DNA of 64,000 nucleotides from Paguma larvata (GCA_030068075.1 CM057825.1:77701123-77765122), one strand, 5' to 3'. Counted from the stretch's first letter, positions 44,395 to 55,480 are shown. Made by a program: numbers and translations. The notes: generated by a model from the letters alone, not told the origin.

Positions 44395-44500
44395 ATTACA
44401 TGTCATTTACTATGTGTTAGGGATTGTTCTAAATGCTTTATAATGTTATTTAATTAGCTTTATTACCTATATTAACTCTAAGAGAATAATTTACAGAGAT
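44395..44500 (+). repeat. MIR/L2-age remnant
   Basis: TTTACTATGTGTTAGGGATT, GTTCTAAATGCTTTATAATG and ATATTAACTCTAAGAGAATA match the sense MIR order. Confidence 0.6.
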
Positions 44501-45384
44501 AAGAAAAAAATTATCATGGGCATTAGGAAATAAGGGAGAAGTCCTGGGTGGGTCACTGAAAAAGGGGGAACCAAAATGAAGGAGAAGGGGGAAATCAGGA
44601 TGAGGAAAGATCCCTAAAACACGTTTCCATTTGCATTCCCATGTGTCAGGAGGTCAGCCTCTGTTCTCTCAAGGTTGTAACCTTCAGGCGGAAATGGAGA
44701 AAAAGCCATACAAACTGTTTGGAATGGGAAAAGGAAACTAAAATGCATCTCAGCAAATCCCCAGTGTGTCCTTCAAGCACTAGCAAAAGATACGGCTGGG
44801 TACAGTGTCCTAACTTAGCACTAGCAAAACATCCAAATCCAGAGTGAGCTGTAAAACAGCAGAATGCCTAATGCATTCACCAAAGTCATTACTAAAAATA
44901 ATTAAATGGATTATTGGTCTCAGGGATTTCAAAAGAGAGGAAGATGCATGCCAGGGCCATCCATACATTTCCCAGAGGAAGGGCAAAAAACTATGAATAA
45001 AATTAGGGCCACGCTACAATAGGTGATCGAGCAATTAGCATACATGAAAAGAACACAATTATGAGCCACGGCAAGGCAACACCACAATTTATTTTCCACA
45101 ATTGATTTCTTAGATTCCACATTTCAATAATATTGATATGTACACTTCCATAACTATAAAATATAAGATTCCAAAACTCCTTTCTGAATTCATTTATTGA
45201 GGAAAACATCTTTGCATTCATGAGCAACTACTGTGGTGAGAGTTTTTGAACATACATGGGGAAACAAAATTATTTTTAACTGTTTGGTAGTTTATGGGTT
45301 TCAAGACAACGGGTGAGGTTTAGGTATGAATCAATAAAAACCAAATTATCTTCTGACAGTTCAGCAGGGTACTGGGGAAAGATG
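44501..45384. other. Unassigned sequence, no gene seen
   Basis: No repeat or exon recognised. Only short openings. Confidence 0.4.
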
Positions 45385-45470
45385 TCAGACTTTTCTCTGC
45401 GGCATCTGAGTAAATTGTTTAGTGTCTCCGGTCCTTCGTTTTCTCAGCTATAAAATGAGATTTTTTAAGA
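45385..45470 (-). repeat. MIR remnant
   Basis: GAGTAAATTGTTTAGTGTCT, CCGGTCCTTCGTTTTCTCAG and CTATAAAATGAGATTTTTTA: antisense MIR core. Confidence 0.6.
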
Positions 45471-45499
45471 TTACGTAAGAAAAGTGATAATAACAAACA

Positions 45500-45590
45500 T
45501 CTTCTAGGTATGTAGTATTTGTCACCAATAGTTAAACATTTTATACATATTGACTCATTATATCCTTACAACAGAAATGGATTATATCAC
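45500..45590 (+). repeat. MIR remnant
   Basis: TAGTTAAACATTTTATACAT and ATTGACTCATTATATCCTTA match the sense MIR, facing the antisense MIR just to the left. Confidence 0.55.
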
Positions 45591-46067
45591 CAGATTTTTT
45601 TTGCCCCACCAAAATGTATGAATTGACATTTTCAGGCAAATGGCCTTAATTGTGTATATGTATGTATGTAGTGAGTGGTGGTGGTTGGGCGGGTAGGTTG
45701 TTGGTTTATGATTGGTGAAACTCTTCCCCACTAATTTCAGAAAATGTTTTGGAATATAGAGAAGATTTATATAAAAACTCTTGAGTCTATGCTGTCCTGT
45801 AAATAATTCACAGGGTCTGTATGGAATGCACCCTATCCACTGACATTTTGTAAACACTTCTCCCTTTCAATCAGCTGTAACAACTAATGCAATATCCACC
45901 AAAAGATTTTTTGCTTAAATGTTTTCAAGGTCAAGATTTTACTTAATTTTAGCTTGTATAGAAACATCACCTGGAAATAGATCTAAAAATGGCAATTCTG
46001 AATCACCACTCTCTCTCCCAGTTCTGCACCAGGAAATATAAATGAAGGATCCTAGAAATGTCATTCT

Positions 46068-46283
46068 TTTTTCCAAATATTTGTTAATGTTTATTTATTT
46101 TTGAGAGAGAGAGAGCATGAGTTGGGGAGGGGAAGAGAGAGAGGAAGACACCGAATCCAAAGGAGGCTCCAGACTCCAAACTGACAGCACAGAGCCTGAC
46201 ACGGGGCTCAAACTCGTGAACTGTGAGATCATAACTTGAGCTGAAGTTGGGTGCTTAACTGACTGAGCTACCCAGGTGCCCCC
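46068..46283 (-). mobile_element. CAN SINE with perfect 17-bp target duplication
   Basis: Reverse-strand SINE; target duplication CCTAGAAATGTCATTCT at 46,051-46,067 and 46,284-46,300 is identical. The head at the right reads GAGCTACCCAGGTGCCCC. Confidence 0.97.
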
Positions 46284-46440
46284 CCTAGAAATGTCATTCT
46301 GAATAACTATACCTAAGTGACTGTTCCAAGAGGACCATGGATGAAACCGAGAGGTGTTCATTCAAAGATTTTATGTAATTGTTAGGTCAAAGCAATTTGG
46401 TCAGTTATCTGTAAATTGCACAGATATGTTTATCTTGGAC

Positions 46441-46610
46441 ACTTTTTTTTTTTTAATTTTAGAAAGAGAGTGTGAGCAGGGGAGAGGGGCACAGGGAGAG
46501 AGAGAAATCTCAAGCAGACCCCACCCTCAGCGCAGAGCCTGATGCGGGGCTTGATCCCAGGACTCTGAGCTGAAATCAAGAGTCAACTGACTGAGCCACT
46601 CAGGCGTCCC
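46441..46610 (-). mobile_element. CAN SINE, short older variant
   Basis: Reverse-strand copy of ~170 bp (TTTTTTTTTTTTAATTTTAG; GCGCAGAGCCTGATGCGGGG; TGAGCCACTCAGGCGTCCC). It lacks the middle TGACAGCTCAGAGCC section typical of the felid copies, pointing to an older CAN SINE subfamily. Confidence 0.92.
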
Positions 46611-46689
46611 ACACATAGTTTCCTTTCAAAATAAATATTTCCATAGTAACAATAATAGTAGAAATTAGCATGCATCTTGTTGTTATTGT

Positions 46690-47070
46690 ACATCAGGCAT
46701 TTAGCGTTTTCATTTAATCCTCAAAATAACCTTATTCAATAGGAACTATTGTTGTGTCCATTTTAGAGAAGATAACTATGTGGGAGAATGTGGATGATAA
46801 TTGAGAGTAATTTCTTTTTTAAAAATATTTTTAATGTTTATTTCTGAGAGAGAGAGAGAGTATAAGCTGGAGAGTGACAGAAAGGGAGGGAGACACAGAA
46901 TCCTAATCAGGCTCTAGGCTCTGAGCTGTCAGCACAGACCCTGACATGGGGCTTCAACTCATGACCTGAGCTGAGGTTGGACGCCCAACCAACTGAGCCA
47001 CCCGGGCACCCCAAGGGTGATTTCTACTCAAAGCCACACAGCAGGGAGTTTTGGAGTCCATGTGCTCATC
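46690..47070 (+). repeat. MIR split by a SINE
   Basis: Left part: GTACATCAGGCATTTAGCGT, TTTCATTTAATCCTCAAAAT and TTGTGTCCATTTTAGAGAAG. Right part after the SINE: CTCAAAGCCACACAGCAGGG and GGAGTCCATGTGC. The order is that of one MIR interrupted at 46,816-47,013. Confidence 0.75.
46816..47013 (-). mobile_element. CAN SINE inserted into a MIR
   Basis: Reverse-strand SINE (TTTTTAATGTTTATTTCTGA; GAGCTGTCAGCACAGACCCT; TGAGCCACCCGGGCACCCC). Flanking words GAGTAATTTCT (46,805) and GGGTGATTTCT (47,015) are decayed target duplications. Confidence 0.94.
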
Positions 47071-47142
47071 CCCATTCCCCTCCTTTTCTTCCTTCCTTTA
47101 TTCTCTCTTGCTCTCTCTCTTTTTTTCTCTCACTTCCGTCTA

Positions 47143-47690
47143 TAGGAGAGGAAAAAGTTTTCTTTATCCTTCTTAGGGTCCCTAGCTGGGTCTGGAAATT
47201 AACCTGGCAAAGAGATTATCAGGAGAAAAGCAAACAAACTTAATTAACGTAAGTTTTATGTGACAAGGGAGTCTTCATAAGGAAACGAAAACCCAAAGAA
47301 ACCATTACACCTGAGTCTTTTATGCTAGGTTTGATGAAGAGTGGACAGTTGTGGAGGAATATGATAGGTTAGGGAGTGTGGGGCAACTGTAGTGAACTGG
47401 GGGAAACTTAGCAGGCCTGTTAGGATTCTTCTCAGAGTCCCTTTGTTTTTGGAGAGAAGTAGCTTTTCTCTCCAGGCATAGGGAGGGCACCTCTCAAAGT
47501 AGCTTTTCTCTCCAGGCATAGGGAGGGCACCTCTCACGGGAGGGTTTTATAACCTGTTTCAGGGAAGAAGGGCAAGGGACGGAGGTTAGAGTGACCTTCC
47601 TGCTTCTGCTGTTTTCTCAAATTCCTTCAGCCTAAAATATGGCCACAGTGCTGTACTTTGGGGTTGTATGTCCTGATTTCCATCCCTTTG
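47143..47690 (-). mobile_element. Solo-LTR-like element with internal tandem duplication, antisense
   Basis: On the minus strand the sequence has a promoter-like CATAAAAG (near 47,320), a pyrimidine-rich middle, and an end reading TTAATTTCCAGACCCAGC and TAGGGACCCTAAGAAGG, typical of some mammalian LTRs. No retroviral coding region adjoins. The family name is uncertain. A perfect 40-bp duplication lies inside at 47,457-47,536. Confidence 0.55.
47457..47536. repeat. Perfect 40-bp tandem duplication
   Basis: Copies at 47,457-47,496 and 47,497-47,536 are identical, beginning AAGTAGCTTTTCTCTCC and ending GGGCACCTCTCA. Zero differences over 40 bp inside an otherwise diverged LTR means it arose much later than the LTR insertion. 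Confidence 0.97.
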
Positions 47691-48599
47691 TTTCTTTCTT
47701 CTGTCACCTAGTAAGTAGTATTTATTTTACCATTTTCTGTAGTCCATGCCTTAAACCTTAAACAAGTGTTTACTACACAGCTTTGGACTACCTCTGTGGA
47801 GACAGAGCAAATTAGCTCCCCAGGGCAGATATGAGCTAGCTTTTTGCCCCATGTCTTTTTTCTGCCATCTGCGTTATATCTACAATCATAAATGTCAGAG
47901 GTGGGCCTCAACAGACATTATACAGACGCCAAGGTAAAAGAGGCAAAGAAAAAAAAAATTGTACCTTGATTTATATGATAGTTTAAAAAAAGCACTTACA
48001 AAAGAAGGTAGGTATTTCATTTTTTGTCCTTTCACTAAGAGACCATTGCACAAAAGCACAGCCATTTTCTGTGGCCTTTTAACATTGACCATTTTGTGTC
48101 AGGGTAATTTTTGGACAATGATTAAATTAAATAAATTATATACGGTAAATTATCGATCAGTAAGATGACTTTTTAAAAACCATTTTAACGTATGAGAAAA
48201 TAATCCTTTTTCATTAAGTGAAAGAAAGAAAAAATGTGACGAAGTAAAATTCTGAACTCAAATTCACTAAAAGGTTTACCATGACTTTCTCACAGTTGGG
48301 ATTGCAAGGTATTTTTATTTTATTTTTTGTTGTTCTCTATATTTTCATGGTTTCCCCAATATTTAGGTATTGCTTTTGTAACCCCCAAAATTGTTATTTT
48401 TTTAATGGTGTAGTTTTATATGGAGAGAGTGAGACAGGTGCTCTTTTACCTACAAAGCAGTATCTTTTCAAATAAAAAATGTATATTGAACTTTCTGGCA
48501 AATCAAACTGGGGTGAAGACTGGCAAATTAGAAAATGGAAGAGAACACAGTGGATGGGGTGGGTTGCATGGGGAGGCAGGAACTAAACAGTTCCTTGTA
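47691..48599. other. Unassigned sequence, no gene seen
   Basis: No repeat or exon recognised. Confidence 0.4.
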
Positions 48600-48700
48600 G
48601 ATCTTGTGCTTCATAAAACTGGGGATTGCACATCCTGTCACGCTCACCTCTGCATTGCTGGAACCTAGCACAGGTGCTTGTTAAATGTTGGTGAGTCAAG
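48600..48700 (+). repeat. L2-like LINE 3' end
   Basis: CACCTCTGCATTGCTGGAAC, CTAGCACAGGTGCTTGTTAA and ATGTTGGTGAGTCAA match the L2 3' end order (cctagcacagtgcct...gtgcttaataaatgtttgttga). Confidence 0.6.
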
Positions 48701-49089
48701 GGAATAGAGAACTATATGACAGAGTTGATCATGTATGTGGACTGGCAGTATTTCTACTTCAGAGTAGGGCAGATCATTTTTCATATTACTATTTCTCTTA
48801 GAATCTTAAAAACTAATGATGTCCATCGAATTCTAGCTTATTTGACCATGGCACGTCATTTTTGGTTACTCAGTAAAAACTTCAAGTCTGATTTTCTCTA
48901 CCTTCTGCCATATTTCTGAGCCTTTTCCTCAGGTATCAGATGGTGGGCACAGAGATAAAGAAACGTGGTGTTAACAATAATCGAGGCCAAATAATCGGGG
49001 GTGGGGGAATCTGCCATGCTTTATGCATCTAAGTGACTTTGGATCATCGACAGTTTGAATCATCCATACAAGTTAAGCACACATCACTT

Positions 49090-49450
49090 CAGAACAATTC
49101 ACTTTGTCAGTTTCAGAAGGAAAACAAATTGCATTATTTCCAGTGTAAACAGAAAGCAACAGATAGAAAACCAATAAATTACACCCATATAATTACAGCT
49201 GATCCAGAACACAAATTCAAGTCCGCCTGCAGCCATATGCTTTTGTTGGAAAAGAAGATTCAGATCGGTGATGGGCAGTGAGTGGTGTTGCTCCAAGCCA
49301 TTGGAAGGTTGAAGTGACATAGTCAATTTCATTGTCCTCCTAGCTAAGGACAGGCCTAATTGCTTAAGCATATCACCATGTGTTAAAATTCCTAATTGAT
49401 TTCCTACTCATTAAAGCCATTATGCTTTTTCAAGGCCAGATTGCTGGCTG
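49090..49450. other. Candidate conserved non-coding block
   Basis: Repeat-free stretch with words such as AATTACAGCTGATCC, GGCCTAATTGCTTAAGC, CCTAATTGATTTCC and CTCATTAAAGCCATTATGC. Composition-based inference only; overlapping 82- and 90-codon openings on the two strands show no domain. Confidence 0.3.
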
Positions 49451-49612
49451 TGCATACTTGAGTGTTGATTACTGGAGGAACCAGCTTCAGAATCTATAGG
49501 TTATGCAGGAATCAACATCAGAGTTGATATAAACAAAGTTAAATGAATCATAGAAAGCAGAATATAAAGCCAGTACAAGTCATTTAGGTGTATCTTTTAG
49601 TATAGTATTCTT

Positions 49613-49833
49613 AAAAAAATTTTTTTTTAATTTTTATTTTTTTTTATTTTAGGGAGAAAGAGTGTGTGCAAGTTGTGGGGGGGTGGAGAGAGAGAGACAA
49701 AGAGAGACCATCTTAAGCAGGCTTCATGCCCAGTGTGGAACCCCATGCAGGGCTAGATCCAACAACCCTGGGATCATGACCTGAGGCCAAATCAAGAGTT
49801 GGATGCTCAACTGACTGAGCCACCCAGGCACCC
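49613..49833 (-). mobile_element. CAN SINE, first of a same-site pair
   Basis: Reverse-strand, older wording (GCCCAGTGTGGAACCCCATG, CTGACTGAGCCACCCAGGCA). Target word TTAGTATAGTATTCTT at 49,597-49,612 and TTAGTATGGTATTCTT at 49,834-49,849 (15 of 16). Confidence 0.95.
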
Positions 49834-49849
49834 TTAGTATGGTATTCTT

Positions 49850-50063
49850 TTTTTTTTGTTTGTTTATTTATATTTGAGAGACAGGGAGAGACAGAGCATG
49901 AGCGTGGGAAAGGCAGAGCGAGAGGGAGAGACAGAATCTGAAACAGGCTCCAGGCTGTGAACTGTCAGTACAGAACCTGACATGAGGCTAAAACTCACGA
50001 ACCTCGAGATCATGACCTGAGCCAAAGTCGGATGCTTAACCGACTGAGACACCCAGGCGTGCC
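49850..50063 (-). mobile_element. CAN SINE, second of a same-site pair
   Basis: Reverse-strand felid-type copy starting immediately after the middle target word, followed by ATAGTATTCTT (50,064-50,074), a third copy of the shared target sequence. Confidence 0.95.
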
Positions 50064-50260
50064 ATAGTATTCTTTATAGATTATATGTGGCAATCAACTA
50101 TCTTACTCTAAATTCTCATAAAGACATTTTTTTCTTTTAAACTAGGCAATACCTTTGAATATGGCTAAATTTAATGGGCCTTCTTTCAAATGTCACATTT
50201 TTGTCCCTGTGTAATCTCAAAAACAGAATGTTTTTCTTTACATTTATTGATAGATTTTAT

Positions 50261-50286
50261 ACACACACACACGCACACACACACAA
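50261..50286. repeat. (CA)n microsatellite
   Basis: ACACACACACACGCACACAC-type run with one interruption; about 13 units. Confidence 0.93.
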
Positions 50287-50305
50287 ACTTTAAATCTGTA
50301 ACTAG

Positions 50306-50512
50306 GGGCGCCTGAGTGGCTCAGTCAGTTGGGCGGCCAACTTCAGCTCAGGTCATGATCTCGCGGTCTGTGAGTTCGAGCCCCACGTCGGGCTCTGTGC
50401 TGACGGCTCAGAGCCTGGAGCCTGCTTCCGATTCTGTGTCTCCCTCTTTCTCTGCCCTTCCCCTGTTCACGCTGTGCCTCTATGTCTCTCAAAAATAAAT
50501 AAACATTAAAAA
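50306..50512 (+). mobile_element. Relatively young CAN SINE
   Basis: Sense SINE retaining several CpGs (GGGCGCC, CTCGCGGTC, GTTCGAGCC, ACGTCGGG). Perfect target duplication AAATCTGTAACTAG at 50,292-50,305 and 50,513-50,526. Confidence 0.97.
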
Positions 50513-50526
50513 AAATCTGTAACTAG

Positions 50527-51178
50527 TTTGGTTTTTAAAATAAAAACTTGAAATGAATCTAAGCATTATATGAGAATTTGCTCATTGATTAAACAGGTTT
50601 TTAAATATATATTTTTTACACTACATGACTTTTTTCAAGAAGAAAACTTTGGAAAATATACCAGAAAATATACCAATACATATAAAGGCAGAAACACAAA
50701 ATTATTTTGGTATGGAATTTTAGATATGTTTTTCCTTCACTTATATCTTTCCTTTCCCTAGAAAGCTAACAATGCTGCTTAAACTGTAAATATTGTTCTT
50801 TTGATTTTTTTTAATAGTATAGTTAATAAACTTGAAAGGCTTCATGACTGGTGATTTTCTATTTGATTTTGCTATTGCTATTCTTTTGTTTCCTCTTTGA
50901 CCAACTGAACATGCCTTAATGTTGGGCAGCAAAATACAATTTCTTTATCTTTACCTTTTGTATTCTCAAGAGCAATCAGTTAGGCTTGCCTTTGCAGATT
51001 CTCTATAGGGCTATTGATTGAACTAAGATACAGTGAACCCATCTGAGTGATCTAGCTTTAAATGATACAGATACAAAATTTTTGCATCTTTCCAGGCTCA
51101 GAGAACAATATATATCTTTGATTCTATTTGATAGGCATTTTTTATTTTGCTAAGTATTCCTCATCCTGGTTAGCATCT
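50527..51178. other. Unassigned AT-rich sequence, no gene seen
   Basis: No repeat or exon recognised. Confidence 0.4.
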
Positions 51179-51629
51179 GTTATGAGTTGAGTTGTATTCT
51201 GTCTCCCTCAAGCAAAATATGTTGAAGTCCTAACCCCAGTACCTCAGAACGTGACCTTATTTGGAAATGGGTGATTATAGAGAAGAGGTTGTACTAAAGT
51301 AGGGTGAGCCCCTAATCCAATATGGCTGGTGGCCTTATATGAAGATGGCTGAGTGATGACAGACACCCAGAGAACACATGTGACAATGGAGGCAGAGATT
51401 GGAGTCATGCAGCTTTAAACCAAGGAACAGTCAAAGATTTCTAGCAACCACCAGAAGCTAGAAGAAGAGGGGAAAGATTCATTCCCTCGTGGGTTTCTGA
51501 GAGAGCCTGGCCCTGCAGACACCTTGATTTTGGACTTCCAGCCTCCAGAATTGTGAGACGATAAATTCCTATTGTTTCAAGCCTCTCAGTTTGTGATATT
51601 TTATTACAGCCACACTGGGAAACTACTAG
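51179..51629 (+). mobile_element. Solo LTR of MLT1 type (MaLR)
   Basis: Nearly full-length: TGTTATGAGTTGAGTTGTAT at the 5' end, GTTGAAGTCCTAACCCCAGT, GTGACCTTATTTGGAAATGG, GGTGAGCCCCTAATCCAATA, GAGGCAGAGATTGGAGTCAT, GGACTTCCAGCCTCCAGAAT, a GATAAA poly(A)-like signal, and the 3' end GGGAAACTACTA. These match the MLT1 consensus order from memory. No gag or pol adjoins. Confidence 0.9.
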
Positions 51630-52404
51630 TGTCATCTGCTGCCAGTCCTGCTGTCAGAGACTCTGGGTGGTGGATGTTGCCCTGGTGGCTGCAATGATTG
51701 GTCTTCCTAGAGCCATCTACACACACTGTCCACTGTGCTCCCTCATGGCCAGCTGGCAGGTCCCCAGGTTGCACGCCAGCACTTCAAGGCCAGTAACAGA
51801 TGGCAGTGGAGATGGAGCTTCACCTCCTCTCTGGGTTCGGGATGCTTTCCTGGTTCCAGTTCCAGGAGCTGGCATGGCCGGGGACAGAGTGATAGAAGCC
51901 ACAGGTAGGACCCCACAGCTAACCCTGACCAATGGCAGCAGTAGACGCTGGGGGGCCGCTGGGCTGCCCGAGACATTTCCCCACTTCCAGACAGGACCTT
52001 TTTGTGCCTTACCCTCTCCTTTTCCATTTTGCCGCAATCTCTTTTCTTACAGTAACTACCAGGCTTTGTTCCTCTCCCTGTACACTTCCTCTATTTGAAC
52101 ATTTCTCTAATGAAGCATTTTTCTCTCTCTTCCCTAAGTCAGACCTACTCTGCTCCAACAGCAGTTTTTACGCCCCATGGTTGCTGCGTGTGGAGCACAG
52201 TGTTTACGAATCCTGGCTGGGGCTAGATGTAACACATCTGCTTTTTAGCTTCTGTGACCTGCTTCAGAAAACCAGATTATAATTAAGCCTCTATCTTTTC
52301 TATTTTGATTCTTTTTCTCTCTCTGTTACACGTAAAATATGTTTTAATTAATTTATTGTTGCTAACAGAAATATCTTTTGTCTTTCCCAGATTCTCCACC
52401 TCCC
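51630..52404. other. Unassigned sequence, GC-richer, no gene supported
   Basis: Overlapping openings of 94 to 143 codons on both strands (51,667-52,282). No recognisable domain. The sequence may itself be an unrecognised repeat. Confidence 0.35.
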
Positions 52405-52665
52405 CATTTTTAATGAAGTATAATTGATCAATTGTATATTTTTAAAGCATCCAACCTGATGATTTGATATATGTATACACTGTGAAATGATGACCACAAT
52501 CAAGTTAATCAACACAGCCATCACCTCACATAGTTACTTTTTTGTGTGTGAGCTGAGAGCATTTCTCTTCCGTTAGCAAATTTAAAGCATACAATACAGT
52601 ATTATTAACCATAGTCACCATGCTTTACATTAGATCCCCAAAACTTATCTGATTTTTTTTTAATC
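52405..52665 (-). mobile_element. Old L1 3' end, antisense
   Basis: TTTAATGAAGTATAATTGAT, TGTGAAATGATGACCACAAT, TCAAGTTAATCAACACAGCC, ATCACCTCACATAGTTACTT, CAATACAGTATTATTAACCA and ATGCTTTACATTAGATCCCC are the antisense L1MA/MB-type 3' UTR in order. Confidence 0.85.
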
Positions 52666-52811
52666 AAATACTTGACATCCCACATATCCTATTAATGGCA
52701 AGGTCACAATCTTCCCCAGGAAACACTATCCTTCCCCTCACTTGTTTCTCCCCTGATTGCAAATGATTTAAGGAATTTGGAGCTAACTCTATCTACTCTC
52801 AAAGGCAAAAC

Positions 52812-53455
52812 TCAGTCCTGCTTGCAAATGCCAATGAGAACAGACATTGTCCTTGCCTGTCCATGCCACCAAGTGCTGCTGCTGAAAACTCTGTTGCCCC
52901 AACTCTTGTCACACATGGCCGGCACTGGATGACTGTCCCAACCAATGGTGTAAATCCAGGGTGGATAACCAATATTGATGATCAAGTCACCTTCTGGCAT
53001 TGACTGTAAATATTGCTTGACTTTAAAAGAATATATTCCACAGGCTTTCTCAATCTTTTCATTCCAACCTGTACAACCGTTCTTTTTTCTTTCAGCCTCT
53101 GTCACATTAGTTCCTTTCCCTTTACAACTATGTATTACTGAGGGGTGCTCAATCAGTTGATTGAGGGACCGACTCTTGATACTGCTCAGGTCATAAGCTC
53201 AGAATCATGGGATCAAACTCAGTGTTGGGCTGTGTGATGACATGCGGAGTCTGCTTGGGATTCTCTCTCACTCTCCCTCCCTGGCTCTCCCGACTTGTGT
53301 GCCCGCTCTCTCAAAATAAATAAATAAACATTGAAAAAAACCCAGCAAAACCCCCCACAATTATGTACTATTGAGTTTAAACTATTTTGGACACTAAAAA
53401 ACCATGTAGGATGGAAAGACAATTGATTTAGTGAGAGCAGGCCTACCCACATCTC
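52812..53455 (-). pseudogene. Unrecognised open frame interrupted by a SINE
   Basis: Minus strand. From 53,455 to 53,357 and again from 53,123 to 52,812 the reading frame is open, and the two parts are in the same frame once the SINE (53,143-53,356) and one target copy are discounted, giving about 136 codons before a stop. The right part has several cysteines, an N-V-T glycosylation-type triplet and many tryptophans (PPWIY, IGWDS, STWWHG). A stop lies just upstream of 53,455. I do not recognise the family; an old retroviral env-like fragment or a lost exon are both possible, and chance cannot be excluded. Confidence 0.25.
53143..53356 (+). mobile_element. CAN SINE, older variant
   Basis: Sense SINE (GGGGTGCTCAATCAGTTGAT; GACATGCGGAGTCTGCTTGG; AAAATAAATAAATAAACATT). 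Target duplications ACAACTATGTATTACTGAG (53,124-53,142) and ACAATTATGTACTATTGAG (53,357-53,375) match at 16 of 19. Confidence 0.94.
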
Positions 53456-54516
53456 TTAAGGAAGACATTTATGTCTAGAAACTCTGGTGATTTCTAGTAA
53501 ATTATTTCTAGTTTGTTGCCTGAAAACAAGTTCCCAACTACTACTGCTGCACGTCATTGAGCGCTGATGCAGTCCTGACTCAGTGATGACAATGATATAA
53601 CTTGGTGTAGGATAGGCCCTCTGGCCAAGTCCCTTCCCTTTGACCACACTGACTGTTTTAGGGCAGTTATCTGACTGGAACTGGTTTCAGTGTGAAGTCC
53701 AAGACTTTTGTTCCATATTTGGGAAGAGAACGTAAAAACCCGCAGACAGACTGTGTTGATGTCTGGAAAACCGCAGCCATCCTGGGTCAGGAGCATGACG
53801 GAGTATGCGGCAGACACCATGCAAGACAGAGCCTGTAGATAGAGAGACACTGGGTCCTTGCTGACATTGCTGGGTTGCTGCATCAGCTCTTGCCTGAAAC
53901 CCAAAATGTTCTGGAGTTTTCACTTACTCAAGGGAATATATTCTTATATTGTTAAAAATAGTTTGAGTTGGGAATTCATTTATTTTTGTAAATAAAATAA
54001 ATTCTAATTAATATAATGAATTAAAAGCCCCTTTTCTATTTCTCAGGTGTTGAATTAGCTGAACGAGTAAGTTGCTATTCACTTGCATAAAGAATCCCAA
54101 ACATATATTTAAATTCTTAAAATAAACTTTTCCCACAGTGGAATATCTATACATGAAGATTTGTCTAAAGTTTTTATTAGAAACAAGTCACAACTGAGGA
54201 AAAAAGAAGACCTCAGATAAAAGTTTCAATTCTGTTAGGGAAGAGAGATCAGAGAAGAGATTTGGCAGTTAGGATTTTAGTACTTCAGGCCTAATCCTGC
54301 AACTGTTGACTCTCTGGACTGTTGCCACACACACACAACATTCCACTGTTGGGAAGTTACAGGAAGAAGTTGGTGCAAGATTAACCTGGGGGTAACCGTT
54401 TGCGGCTTATACGATCAAGAAAAATATAAAAATCAACATTCCTTGATTCCTGGTGAGGAGAGCTGAGGGTCTCAGTTAATTAAGCAGGTGGGTTAAAGAG
54501 CATTTAAATATGGCTT
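53376..54516. other. Unassigned sequence, no gene supported
   Basis: A 116-codon minus-strand opening at 53,554-53,904 has no recognisable domain. Otherwise AT-rich DNA without identifiable repeats. Confidence 0.4.
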
Positions 54517-54727
54517 TTTTTGTTTGTTTATTTTTAAGAGGTAGAGAGAGACAGCACATGCAGGGGAGGGGCAGAGGGAGAGAACGAGAGAGACACGGAA
54601 TCCAAAGCAGGCTCCAAGTTCTGACCTGTCAGCACAGAGCCCAACATGGGGCTCCAATACACGAACCTTGGGATCATGACCTGAGCCAAAGTCAGACATT
54701 TAACTGACTGAGCCACACAGGCGCCCC
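54517..54727 (-). mobile_element. CAN SINE, felid type
   Basis: Reverse-strand SINE (TTTGTTTGTTTATTTTTAAG; CTGTCAGCACAGAGCCCAAC; GAGCCACACAGGCGCCCC). Flanking words ATGGCTTT and ATGACTTT are probable decayed target copies. Confidence 0.94.
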
Positions 54728-55254
54728 TAGCTATGACTTTCTAAATTAAGTTTTGAAAGCCCTGAAGTTGTAGTTCTGATTCCTAGTCAGGAATAGAACC
54801 CCCTTCCTGTTCTTCCCCAGTGCAGAAATTAAGCCAGACTTGGGATTAATAAAATTAATATATTGCTTGTATTCCTTCTTGGGGTTCAGGTTCTGTGGTG
54901 CCACGGAGGCACCAGAGTTGCTAGTTGGCCCCACAACCTGATGGATGACTATGGCCTTTATGGTGACCGGAGGCTCACATCGCAGAGGGGAGGTCTTCCC
55001 ATGTGGCCCCCTTATTTTTCTTACTTACCCAGCATACTTTAACCAACCAGTATTATAAGAAAACTTACATGCCAAAGATTTCTTCAGAAACATTCCTAGC
55101 TCCAAATGACTCCATTCCACTTTGCTTTATTGTCTCTTTTTCCATTGCTTCTCAGTTACCTAAATAAGACTGGAGGGACAAATCATAAGCTTTGTCTTTC
55201 TGTTTGACATCAAGTTTGCTCTGATCTCTTCTTTCATCTCCTCTTCTTCCCATC
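54728..55254. other. Unassigned sequence, no gene seen
   Basis: No repeat or exon recognised. Confidence 0.4.
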
Positions 55255-55271
55255 AAACAAGTGCTTCTTTT

Positions 55272-55468
55272 ATTTTTTTTTAAGTTTATTTATTTTGAGA
55301 GAGAGAGAGAGAGAGCACGTGTGAGCACAAGTGGGGGAAGGGCAGAGAGAAGCAGAGACAGAACACTAAGCAGGCTCTGTGCTATCACGGAACTCATGAC
55401 TGTGAGATCATGACCTGAGCCGAGATCAAGAGTCAAACTCATAACTGACTGAGCCACCCAGGTGTCCC
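55272..55468 (-). mobile_element. CAN SINE, first of a same-site pair
   Basis: Reverse-strand, with a shortened middle (AGCAGGCTCTGTGCTATCAC). Left target word AAACAAGTGCTTCTTTT at 55,255-55,271; middle copy AACAAGTCCTTT at 55,469-55,480. Confidence 0.94.
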
Positions 55469-55480
55469 AACAAGTCCTTT

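Noticed and set aside
51667..52282. 143- and 116-codon plus-strand frames with antisense openings
   Set aside because: Openings exist in several frames of a GC-richer stretch, and none resembles a known protein.
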